The translations under genes and the position numbers were made by a program. DNA of 64,000 nucleotides from Panaeolus papilionaceus (taxonomy: Eukaryota; Basidiomycota; Agaricomycetes; Agaricales). Each line of letters starts with the position of its first letter. The first letter of the stretch is position 1. The notes beneath the pieces are model-generated. The model worked only from the letters and a program-made list of their open reading frames with translations. It ran no database searches and was not told the origin of the DNA. Positions 1 through 10,144 of the stretch are shown in pieces. Location: the NCBI GenBank assembly GCA_015501605.1, contig JADNRZ010000002.1:1364001-1428000 (forward strand), given 5' to 3'.

Positions 1-880
1 GACACCTTCCATCTCTCCGACAACATGGCGACCCGGTGTAGTTGGAACGAATTTGGAGGCACCTTCGATTGATGCGTGAAGGTTCTGCATTTGATTGAAA
101 TAGAGAACACGTAAATCTGCCACTGAAGAGCGTTTGTAGGTCGAGAGAGTTGATGAGGATATAGATGTAGGATCAGGGATGTGCAAGGTGGAGGGCATGG
201 ATTTATACTCTGATAGCAAGTCTTTCAGCTCGATCATTTCGTTCTCCAGGACGGAGATTTCTTTCGAAATGAGCACGAATTCAGCATAACTAGAGAGACA
301 ATGATGAGTGGTGGTGGTGACACTATTTACGATGAAAGTCACCCACTTTTTGAATACGCTACGCTGGAGCTCGGAAGCCGTGTCGTTGATTGCGTTGCGG
401 AGGGACGACTGCAAAGACTTGAGTTCGCTCTCGGTAGAATTGGCCAGTTTGAGCTTGAGATCTGGTGAATGGGTAAAGACATGTTTAACGCGTTATAAGA
501 TGTATCTCATTCGTACATGCTGCTGGGTCAAAATCTTCAGCGTTGAGCATCTTTCTGTCATCTGCGACAGCTTTTGGGTCATCCCTGGTTGCGGTACGAT
601 CACGAACATCTTCATCACCGTCTCTAATGAGAGAAGCTGACTGTTGACCTGCAGGAATAAGACCTGCTATCGAAGGAATAGGAGGTGCACCTTCTAGCTG
701 AGTTGGACTGGATATATCTGCATAACGCATTGACATTCGTTTCTTGATTTTATCATCTATACTCTTCTTCCCCTTGTTATCTCTTGGCAGAGGTGCATTT
801 CCCTTTAATAATTTAGTTGACGGAGAACGCTCAGCCTTTTTAGGGGCCACAGAAGGCCGTGAGCGGAGTGAAGTCTCCAT
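1..880 (-). CDS. EXO84: Exocyst complex component Exo84, 5' part (runs off the window)
   Basis: Exo84 is a subunit of the exocyst, the complex that tethers secretory vesicles to the plasma membrane before SNARE fusion. I read three exons on the minus strand (880-517, 461-347, 289-1), giving about 256 residues before the window ends. The start METSLRSRPS, the run DFDPAAYLKLKLANSTE across the first splice, and LQSSLRNA followed by YAEFVLISKEISVLENEM match the N-terminal Vps51/Exo84 coiled-coil region. The first 100 residues are basic, Ser/Pro-rich and poorly conserved, as usual in fungi. Both introns have GT...AG ends and keep frame. The C-terminal PH and cullin-repeat parts lie outside the window. 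It is divergently transcribed from the SKT5-like gene, another cell-surface growth gene. Confidence 0.9.
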
Positions 881-1299
881 GAGATATTATAACCAAGTAA
901 GTAGTCAGAGGAACAAGTCAGATAGGAACACAAGACTTGGTTGGGCTATTGAATATGTCACATATGACGCTTGGTCACACACGACTTGACCGAACAAGTT
1001 GAATTGTGGTGCCGTACTGCTACAATGCTTTTGAACTCGAACCGCTTTGTTAAATTATTTTCAAGAAAAAAGTCAGTTTTAAACCTTTGAAATTCAAAGA
1101 GATTTAAATTTCAGAAATTGTAACAAATTGTTACAATTGAATATTGATAGCGTCGGTCATTACTAGCCTGCGAACTAATTCATCAAGAGTCGCCGGTCAG
1201 TCCTCGATCATACTTTTGTCTTCCTTTCTTCAATACCACCACCATAAATCAACCTCATTTCCTTAAATTTCAACAGATTAAAGTAATCTTTATACCTTG
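881..1299. promoter_or_regulatory. Divergent intergenic region between EXO84 and SKT5-like gene, with dyads
   Basis: This 419-base gap separates two outward-reading genes and must hold both promoters. It is A/T rich. Two perfect inverted repeats lie close together: CTTTGAA-A-TTCAAAG at 1085-1099 and a 10-bp arm dyad AATTGTAACA-AAT-TGTTACAATT at 1116-1138. A C/T-rich stretch leads into the SKT5 start codon. No coding potential seen. Confidence 0.6.
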
Positions 1300-2997
1300 A
1301 TGGCAATGTATTCTCCTCAATCCCAACAACAACAACATCCTCCTCAACCTCAACCTTGGGACCAAAACCAACCTCGTCATTCATCATCTAGGGACTTCTC
1401 ATCACCTCCAGATTCGGCAAGACAGTCGCAATATATGTCCATGTCAAACCACGATAGTAATCGCGACCTTCCAAGTTTACCACAGCAACAATTTGACAAT
1501 GATCAAGATTTTTATGAAGACCATTCACCAGAACAGGATGACGACAACGATGATTTCTTCAATGGTAGTTCAACTCAGAATACCGGACTTCATCCAAATT
1601 CCTCCTACAATCCCGCTGTTGGTGACTATCGAAATGGTGGCTCTGTCGCCACTCAATCCGTCCGTTCTCCATCACCACCTCCAGGTCCTATTCTTGATCA
1701 TTCTCATCTTCGTCCCGGAAATCAAGCTTCTTTGCTATCCCATGAACGTACCCTCGAACTCTATCGTGCAAACGCTAAGAAAACCCAGGACCCTGATCTT
1801 CAATTCGAATTCGCCGTCTTTATGATCGATGCCTCTAAATCCCTTCCAATTCCCGTTCAGACCCCTGGAAATGTCATGGAAGTAGAGAAAGCGTTGGAGA
1901 AACGGGAAGATTTGGTCCGCGAGGCCATGGCTCTTCTAAAGCGTCTTGCAGACCGAGGACATCCACAAAGTCAATACTTCCTTGCCGATTGTTACGCAAA
2001 TGGTATCGGAACCGTCAAGAACAAGCAAGACTTTGATCGCGCATACCCCCTTTTCGTCCTGGCCGCAAAGCACAACCACCCGGATGCCGCATACAGAGCC
2101 GGTGTATGTTGCGAGAATGGGTGGGGCTGCAGGAGAGAATCAGCGAAAGCCTTACAATTCTTCCGCAAAGCCGCGGCTGCTCTACATCCGGGTTCCATGT
2201 ATCGCTTAGGTATTGCAGAACTAAACGGAGAGCTAGGATTGTCCAAGAGCCCCAAGGAAGGTGTCAAATGGCTCAAACGAAGCGCAGAGCATGCAACTGC
2301 CGAATTCCCCCACGCTCTCCACGAACTTGCACTCCTCCATGAGCGGGGAATCGACAACGTGCTTTTCGTGGACTACGAGTACTCAACGGAACTATTGGCC
2401 CAGGCTGCGGAGTTAGGCTATGCGCCCAGCGCCTACCGTTTAGGAGAGTGCTATGAATACGGAAAGATGGGCTGTCCTCAAGACCCCGCTCTCTCGATTC
2501 ACTATTATGTTCGTCCTCTTTGTTGAACTCTTTATTATGCAGGCATGCTGAACCTGAACAGAACATAGCCGCCCAACAAAACCACAGGGATGCATGTTTC
2601 GCCCTCACAGCGTGGTATCTCGTCGGCTCGCCAGGAGTACTTCCACAGTCTGATACAGAGGCATTCTTGTGGGCTCAGAGAGCTGCGGACGCTGGTTTGG
2701 CTAAAGCTATGTATGCTGTAGGCTACTTCCTGGAAGTTGGTATCGGGACACCAGCGAACATGCAAGAGTATGTACGATCCCCATTGTTCAAGACACCCTC
2801 TCCTCACTATTTCCGTCAGAGCAATTGCGTACTATAAACGCGCTGTAGAGCTTGGAGACAAGCGCGCTGCCCAGCGTCTACGAGGATCTCAGAGCCAACC
2901 AATGCTTCAACCTGGAGGTCCTGGCGCGGTTCTGAATCGTGGACAGGATGACTCGAACGGAAAATCCGGCAAGGACAAAGACTGCATAATTATGTGA
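1300..2997 (+). CDS. SKT5: Skt5/Chs4-like chitin synthase activator with Sel1 repeats and CaaX box
   Basis: The family binds and activates class IV chitin synthase (yeast Chs3) at the bud neck and septum through Sel1-like (SLR) repeats. Three exons (1300-2508, 2562-2767, 2820-2997) give 530 residues. Residues 1-130 are Gln/Pro/Ser-rich and disordered. From about 150 there are tandem Sel1 repeats, e.g. GHPQSQYFLADCYANG, HPDAAYRAGVCCENGWG and the family signature FALTAWYLVGSPGVLPQSD. The protein ends in CIIM, a farnesylation CaaX box as in yeast Skt5/Chs4. The first intron uses the acceptor AACAG at 2561, which restores HYYNIAAQQNH; the earlier AG at 2552 would give a stop. The ATG at 1300 is preceded by an in-frame TTG only. 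Confidence 0.92.
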
Positions 2998-3412
2998 TCA
3001 GTGTCTCACTGCATACCCTCCCTTGCTTTTTCTTCCTCGTAAGCTGATAAACTACATTGCTATCTTCGATCTTTTTTCCTCTGGAATAATTATATGCATC
3101 CTCCCATCAGGATATTGATCTCGCATATCGTCATATATACATACATCCTATCGACATTCATTTGTTCTCCTTCACTCCTCTCTTTTCATTCTTTGCGGAC
3201 TTTTATCTGTAACTTATAGTATAATACAAAATCATAATCAATCTTCTAGACTTTAGATTCGCGCATTTATCAGAGTGTCAATACAAAATCGCATCTTTCA
3301 CAGGTGTTGGCAGTCCCCACTGACTATTTCTAAGTTGCACCCTACTCACGATGCTGCTCATCAAAATCTTATCGTGTCGCATGACAATGTTAAGGATTGA
3401 AAAGTAAACAAA
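2998..3412. other. Intergenic, 3' flank of SKT5-like gene and 5' flank of tRNA
   Basis: A/T- and pyrimidine-rich non-coding stretch of 415 bases. It holds the 3' end of the SKT5-like transcript and leads into the tRNA gene. I see no ORF with family features and no repeat. Confidence 0.5.
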
Positions 3413-3531
3413 GGCCCCCTAGCTCAGTGGTAGAGCGTGAGATTCCAGCACAGACGGTCGGCTCAGTGTTCCTTGAGTCGTTCGTCTGTGGCACTTCCTC
3501 AAGGTCATCCGTTCAATCCGGGTGGGGGTCA
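3413..3531 (+). tRNA. tRNA-Trp (anticodon CCA) with a 47-base intron
   Basis: The cloverleaf can be drawn by hand. Acceptor arms GGCCCCC (3413-3419) and GGGGGTC (3524-3530) pair, with discriminator A at 3531. The D arm GCTC-AGTGGTA-GAGC carries an A box, and the T arm ATCCG-TTCAATC-CGGGT a B box. Anticodon CCA is at 3445-3447. The intron runs from after G37 (3448) to about 3495; it contains CACAGACG...CGTCTGTG, an 8-bp hairpin stem, and a TGG that can pair with the anticodon, as expected for bulge-helix-bulge processing. The anticodon stem TGAGA/CCTCA has an A-C mismatch at its last pair; shifting the intron by a base does not remove it. A T6 tract follows at 3534-3539. Confidence 0.85.
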
Positions 3532-3842
3532 AGTTTTTTGCACTGGCTTTCTTTCCAATCTCTGCTCTCATATATGTTTCTGGATGCGCGACACTAATTG
3601 GAATGGCTACACCTAGATTTTTATCCGACGCGCACTGACAGAAATCTACGAGATCGCCGCCTGTCGTCATCGTCGCAAAGTCTGACAAAACGTTCTTCTT
3701 ACAAAGATTCTAATGCTATGATTCAGCAAGTTTCTCTTCGTTCATAAGATTTGCTCGGTGTTAATTTGGGAATGCACAAATACTCCACTCGAAGACACAG
3801 GCGTTCTACACCTTGATCTAAAACACATCGAGTTTATTCTGA
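3532..3842. other. Intergenic between tRNA and MDR oxidoreductase
   Basis: About 310 bases with the tRNA terminator at its start and the promoter of the downstream reductase. No ORF or repeat of note. Confidence 0.45.
3534..3539 (+). terminator. RNA polymerase III T-run terminator of the tRNA gene
   Basis: Six consecutive T residues start three bases after the discriminator base of the tRNA-Trp gene, the normal Pol III stop signal. Confidence 0.8.
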
Positions 3843-5056
3843 ATGACTTCGCCGTCTACTCACAGCGCCATTGCTGCATTGGAACCTGGCAAGTTCGACG
3901 CAATTCAAGTGCCTACTGGAATCCCTGGCGATGGCGAGGTCCTTGTTAAGGTCGAAAACGCTTCTATGATTGCGTTTGACACCTATGTCGCAGATCGAGG
4001 ATACATAGTCCAAGAGTGGCCTGCTATTCTCGGGTATAGCGCTGCTGGTACTATTGAGAAAGTCGGACCCGATGTCCAGAATCTCGCTATTGGCGATAGA
4101 GTAAGCCTTTTTTTACGATGTCCTATATGCGTTTTAATTTTCGTGATGCTGTAGGTCACCACTTTCGGGTATGGACCTTCGAAGCATAAGTGTATGCAGC
4201 AGTTTACAATTCAACCGCAAACCACCGTGGCGAAGATTCCAGACAGTCTATCGTTCGCCGAGGCAGCCACAATTCCAGACAACTTTGTGACCTCCTTCTA
4301 CACGCTTTTTAATCAGTTATCTTTGCCGTTGCCCTCTAGATTTCCCGCCCCCTCATCACCCCCACTCGCCGACACGCCTATTCTAATCTATGGAGCAGGG
4401 TCCACTGCGGGACTGTATGCCATTCAGCTATTGCAGTTGGCGGGATACAAGAGAATTATCGCAACAGCGTCCAAGAAGCACCATGAATACCTGCGCAGCT
4501 TGGGAGCCACAGACACATTTGACTACAGTTCTCCCACTCTTGTGGAAGATATTGCCCAAGTTGTCGGCGGCGATGGCAAAGTCACAATTGCGATGGACTG
4601 CATTACCAATGAAGCGACGTTGAATATTATCAAGGACATTATAAGTCCTCGTGGCAAGCTCGCGATACTGCCTCCCATCAAGGAGGGTAGCTCTGTAACG
4701 AATGCAAGCCATGAAGAGAGGATGTACTTCGAGTTCCCGCCTGATAAGAAGAACCCTTTGCCGGAGGGGACGCAGCTTATTGGTGTGCGAACCTTTCTTT
4801 ACGCCCAGACGGTAAGATGATTTCAAGTGCTCATCTAAGTTTGGCTGGCTAAATTTATGGACTTTAGGACGAGAATATGAAGCGACATTTGATGCCGGAC
4901 ATCTTACCGCAACTGTTGAAGGATGGACATATCAAACCCAACCGCGTTAAGCTGCTTGATCAAGGGAGCTTTAAAGACAGAGTTGGGGTTGGCTTGGATT
5001 TATTACGCTCCAATAAAATCAGCGGCGAAAAAGTTATTGTCGCTGTTCCTCATTAA
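3843..5056 (+). CDS. Medium-chain dehydrogenase/reductase (zinc-less enoyl-reductase-like, ToxD type)
   Basis: Three exons (3843-4100, 4155-4811, 4868-5056) give 367 residues, the usual size for MDR proteins. The N-terminal GroES-like half has GDGEVLVKVENASMIAFD and ILGYSAAGTIEKVGPDV; the second half has a Rossmann nucleotide site YGAGSTAGLYAIQLL and the MDR stretch SLSFAEAATIPDNF. The cysteine/histidine ligands of zinc alcohol dehydrogenases are absent, so it resembles the stand-alone fungal trans-enoyl reductase/ToxD group, NAD(P)H-dependent reductases of activated double bonds. Substrate unknown; no polyketide synthase or other cluster gene is nearby, so a role in secondary metabolism is not supported by context. 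Both introns are phase 0. Confidence 0.85.
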
Positions 5057-5215
5057 TACATTTAAATGATTATGCTACGCCATCTTGAATCTCCTTGATT
5101 TCCAAAAATAGTAATAGCATCATATGGACCCGGACGGAGCCTACAACGTTAACCAAATCAACGGTGACTGTTGAATAAAACGAATTTTCTTTCTTTTACT
5201 ATTTTCATCATCATC

Positions 5216-8200
5216 ATGCTCGTTGGAAAGCACTCGTCCACCTCCAAAGGTCTCTCAAATGCTCTCTCCCGTTTGGCAATCTCATCCTCAAGACTCGCCC
5301 CCGCACGACGGCTATCAACCTCCACTTCATTGCCGGTACAGCTTGGTAGTGCCAGTCGACATGCCAGTCTGCGCTCAACGCCGCCACGTATCCACTCCAG
5401 GATACCAGGGCGTCGTACATTTGCCTCTGAGGGTAATGAATGCTGCTGATTACTCCCATGGATGCTTCTCTGTTTAACGCGCTGTTCTTTTAGCTACCCC
5501 GCAACGCAAACCGCATTTCGATAAGATACTGATTGCGAACAGGTAAGCTCATTTTTATTCGTTCTTGGACATGTAGACTGAGCTTGCTTTTCAGAGGTGA
5601 AATTGCGTGTCGTGTTATTCGCACTGCCCGCAAGCTGGGTGTCAAGACGGTTGCTGTGTACAGTGAAGCGGATCATGATTCTCTCCATGTTAAGTTGGTT
5701 AGTTGTATTTCTTACCTTGGCTGAGCTCCGCACTGACCTGTCCTATCAGGCAGATGAAGCTTACTGCATCGGACCTGCGCCCTCTGCTCAGAGCTATGTA
5801 TGTTTATCACGCTTACCCTCTCTAGGGACTGTTGACGACTCCTCTATCTGTGTAGCTTGCAATGGACAAAATCATTGATGTTTGTCTAAAGAGTGGGGCA
5901 CAGGTGTGTTGCATCATGAGACTCAGCTTGTCGACTTACTGATATCATACTTATAACAGGCAGTCCACCCCGGGTATGTTGGCAATCGTACTGTGCATGG
6001 ACTACGTTAACCACACAACTTGATGACAGATATGGCTTCCTGAGTGAGAACGCCCAGTTCTCTGAAAAGCTGGCGCAAAATGGAATAGTGTTCATTGGGC
6101 CTCCTGCAAGTGCAATTGTGAGCATGGGTTCGAAGAGGTGCGGTTCGACAATACGGTTTACGTTACGAACCCTCGCTGATCGTCATGTAGTGAATCGAAA
6201 AACATCATGTTGGCTGCAGGTGTTCCTTGCGTACCTGGTTATCATGGCGATAACCAAGACCCAGATTTCCTTTTCTCTGAATCAGAGAAAATAGGTATAT
6301 ATTCCCGTAATTTTATTTTGTAACGACTGCTGAACCTTATTCACAGGATTTCCCGTCCTTATCAAGGCTATCCACGGCGGTGGTGGAAAGGGTATGAGAA
6401 CTGTCTTGACCCCGACCAAAGAAGCTTTCCTCGAGGGACTCGAAGCAGCTAAACGAGAATCCTTGAAGGCTTTCGGAAACGATACCGTGCTGGTGGAGAA
6501 ATATATTCAAACTCCCAGACATGTCGAAGTCCAAGTTTTCGCTGATACAACGGGGGGTGTTGTCAGTCTTTGGGAGCGCGATTGCTCAGTTCAGAGACGA
6601 AACCAAAAGATTATCGAAGAGGTACCCGCCATATCTTGCCCGAAGGTCGCGAGACTTACTAACTCTCTGTTTTTCAGGCACCTGCGCCTGGCCTGTCCCC
6701 CGAACTTCGCGCAGATCTGGGCTCCAAGGCCGTTGCAGCTGCCAAAGCTGTCAAGTACGTTGGTGCAGGAACAGTGGAGTTTATCTTTGATAATGACACT
6801 GGAAAGTTCTATTTCATGGAGATGTAAGTTGACCAGCTTGTGAGGCTGGGTATTTTGCTAAATACATGTTCCAGGAACACCCGCCTACAAGTTGAGCACC
6901 CAATTACTGAGATGATTACCGGACAGGATCTGGTTGAATGGCAACTCGAGGTATTTATGATTATGTTTCTGTTATAGCGGTATCTAACTCGAATTCAGGT
7001 GGCCGCAGGAAACCCCTTGCCACTGACACAGGCTGCGATACCCATGGCAGGCCATGCCTTCGAGGCTCGCATTTATGCTGAGAATCCCCGCAACAACTTT
7101 CTCCCTGATTCTGGAACGCTCACATATCTTTCGACGCCTCCACCAACACATACCTTTGCCCCTCCTCTCCCAACTCGTGATGTGTCTCTATCCCAGACTG
7201 AGCTCGCTGCACTAGGCCCATCCGAAAACTCAGACCCTTCTCTAAACATTATCCCTTCCTTGCGAATTGAGCAAGGCTTCACCCAAGGCTCCTCAATAGG
7301 AGTTTTCTATGATCCAATGATCGCAAAGGTGGTCGTCCATGGTAGAGACAGGACAGAAGCTTTGCGAATGCTCCGTAAAGCCCTTGATGAGTACCACGTA
7401 GTTGGCGTTTCAACGAATGTCGAGTTCCTGCGTACATTAGCAGGCAACCAGGCTTTCATCAACGCAGAAGTCGAGACTGGATTTATCCCTGTGAGTACAG
7501 TTGATTATATCTGGATGCAAATTCTGAGTCATGCTCCAGAAACACTTCGATGAACTTTTCCCCCCGCTCGAGCCACCAAGCCCAGTGACGCTTGCGAAAA
7601 CAGGGCTTTACGCCGTTCTTCGTGACCAAGCGCCTTTGGGATCACAGGTGAACACACCCTGGAGTAGTTTAACCTCGCGGAGGTTCGGAGGAGAAGCATA
7701 CCGGCGTACTATCCAACTGCAGTCAGAAGGAACAGAGACCAGTGTCCCAGTCTCGATTACGGCCAAAGGAAACGATTTGTATGATGTTATTGTCGATGGT
7801 ACGCATACCTTCAACTCCGTGCAAGCATGCCTTGAGGGTCCGGATACACTCTCCGCAACCATCAACGGACATCACTCCAAAACGACAGTGGTGTCTCAGA
7901 AACCGCATCCCGCCGTCCCGGCAACGCTCTCCCCAAACACTATGGAACGATTGAACGTTTTCAGCGATGGCTACAAGACCACACTGGTGTTGCCATCTCC
8001 CAAGTGGCTGTTATCCCTCGGAGGAGACGTTGTTGGCGCGAAGGGTGCCCTGAAAGCACCTATGCCTAGTTTGGTCGTCGAGGTTCGTGTGAAGGTCGGA
8101 GAGCGTGTGGAGAAAGGTCAAGTAGTAGTCGTTATTGAGAGTATGAAGACCGAAACCGCTTTAAGAGCACACGCTCCAGGTGTCGTCAGGTCTGTAGCTT

Positions 8201-8259
8201 GCAAAGCAGGAGAGATGGTGGAAGAGGGTAGGGAATTGGTTGATATCGAGACAGAGTGA
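5216..8259 (+). CDS. Methylcrotonoyl-CoA carboxylase alpha subunit (biotin carboxylase + biotin carrier), mitochondrial
   Basis: This subunit carboxylates its own biotin with ATP and bicarbonate, for conversion of 3-methylcrotonyl-CoA in leucine breakdown. Thirteen exons give 799 residues. Residues 1-72 are Arg/Ser-rich without acids, a mitochondrial presequence. Then follow biotin carboxylase ([34 protein letters not shown]; glycine-rich ATP loop [11 protein letters not shown]; catalytic region [11 protein letters not shown]), the BT linker, and a C-terminal biotinyl domain with ESMKTE. The modified Lys sits in MKT instead of the usual MKM. Length and linker fit MCC alpha; propionyl-CoA carboxylase is unlikely in a fungus and pyruvate carboxylase is larger. 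Exon 6 (5960-5973) is only 14 bases. An alternative ATG at 5223 is in another frame. The gene converges on DUS2 with 78 bases between stop codons. Confidence 0.93.
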
Positions 8260-8337
8260 GTTGTGGAAGAAGGAACATGAGGGGTAAATCTATTACTTGG
8301 ATACCTAGTGTATAGTAGAGATAAAACACAGAATTGT

Positions 8338-9834
8338 TTAATTCGAGGCGAGGGCTACCCGTGCCACAGGGGTCGGTGTTGTAGAATCTCGGCCTGGCAT
8401 GGGTGCGAACCGTTGATCTAAATCGTTTGGTAAAAATGGGGCACCCGAGCTGGGTGGTTCAGGATTTTGGGTATTGTCTGGCGTAACAAGAACTCTTTCG
8501 ACTAGGGGAGTATCTGTTGTTGAAGATGGCTTGCTCTGGACAGGTAGGATCATTCTGTGTTGACGAGGACAATTTTTTTCGATCGATTCAACGATTGCTT
8601 TGAAATCATCCTCGCCCGATGCATCGCCCATAACACTCTGCATGTTGTCGTAACCTTTTGCTTGAGACAATGCCTGCCTGAGATTGTTGGATTCGACCTT
8701 TGTAACATTAATCCTCGTTCCTTTGAACTGGTTAACACAGAACTTGGTGAGACTCCAATGATTTTCCAGATATTTTCCCTTGAGAAGTATGTGACACGTC
8801 AACAAGTGGTCCGAAAGTTTTTCGCAAATAAAAACTCACCACTCTCAGATATGCGGGAATAAGTGATGTTTCTACATCATGTAGAGGCGCAGACGAGAAA
8901 CAAGATGGGTTGGATTCTGCTCCTCGTGCGATCATGACAGAGTGTGCTCCTGTAGCTTCCCGCACTCTCTTTGCATCTTCCCAATCTTTACAGTCACCAT
9001 TTTCCACTACAGCGATGCCTCTGCCCATTCCTTCCACAAACTCGACAATCTCCCGCAGACGCTCAATGACAGCACGATCCTTCTCGCGCATGCTTCTTGT
9101 TCTGCAATGAACGGTAAGGGCACTAACGCCGGTGTTGACGATACGCTCGACGAGTTTGAAGGTATCTTCTTGTGAGGGCAACAGACGAATCTTTGCTGTA
9201 ACGGTGATATGAGGTGGCATTTCCCGCCTGAGTGCCGTCAAAATGGAACAGAGGAGGTCAGGGTTTGTCAAAAGAGCTGCACCCATTCCTGCATGCGTAG
9301 AAAATGGCTTTGGGCAACCGCAATTAAGATCGATACCAGAGATATCTTCCATGACCGTCTTTGCAGCTTGAACTGCAAGATCGGGGTCTGCTGAGCCAAT
9401 CTGATAAATGAGATACGGCTTTTCGACCGGATGTGTGGTGAAAATTGCTCTGGATACCCCATTATATGATACTACTCCCGTTACAACTATTCATTATAGG
9501 ATGGGAGGGTTAATGAATGTTCAACTGACTCAAAGGGGAAGCACATACGATCGACTTCTCGTTTCGCATGAAGAATAGCTTTGTCCACAATTTCTGGACC
9601 CCAGACCAGTGTCGCACCATGTTTTAAAGCAAAGAGACGGGTTGGCACTGTCAAGCAAAAAAAAATAAGGAAAAGAAGTGGTGCAGCTTTTCAAAACAAC
9701 ACACATGCGCCCGATCTAACCATGGGTGCTAGGAATACTCCATTTTTGAAGTCCTCTGGAGTGAGATGATCAAGTTTCTGGCGCTTGGGGGCTCGAGGTG
9801 GTGGCGGCGAGGTAGAATAAGAACGACGAGACAT
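8338..9834 (-). CDS. DUS2: tRNA-dihydrouridine synthase 2
   Basis: A flavin enzyme that reduces uridine 20 of the tRNA D loop using NADPH. Four exons (9834-9705, 9647-9549, 9486-8840, 8778-8338) give 438 residues. LAPMVRSGALPTRLFALKHGA starts the TIM barrel across the first splice; DLNCGCPKPFSTHAGMGAAL holds the catalytic Cys and Lys; VHCRTRSM and NGDC follow; ARGAESNPSCF is the FMN phosphate-binding end. The helical region KYLENHWSLTKFCVNQF is the Dus2 type. The tail is Pro/Ser-rich without a double-stranded RNA-binding domain, so substrate contact must differ from human DUS2. An in-frame ATG at 9927 would add 31 residues; I prefer 9834 because the added segment shows no conservation I know. 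Confidence 0.9.
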
Positions 9835-10144
9835 TGTCCACAGTGGTAGTTTCCAAAGGCGAATATGCACCTTTGGCATGAATGGAGAGCAGAAAGTTAT
9901 TAAGTTCCCGTTTTGGTCTTCACTCATTTGGTCAATTTATCAAATTGTTTGGTGACGTCCATATTTTAAATGATTAGCGTCAAAAATACGAGTAAATTGC
10001 ATTGCACAGTTTTTAGAGAGTAATTACAACACCACAGGTTTCTAGGTCTCTCTCTCAGACTAAATAACAGATAGCTACCCCGTCGTCGACGCTACGTGCA
10101 AAGCAATGATGCAGCTAATCCAATACCAATAAATTATATACCGA

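Noticed and set aside
308..989. Plus-strand open frames opposite the first exons of EXO84
   Set aside because: They are antisense to well-conserved Exo84 coding sequence and show no protein features.
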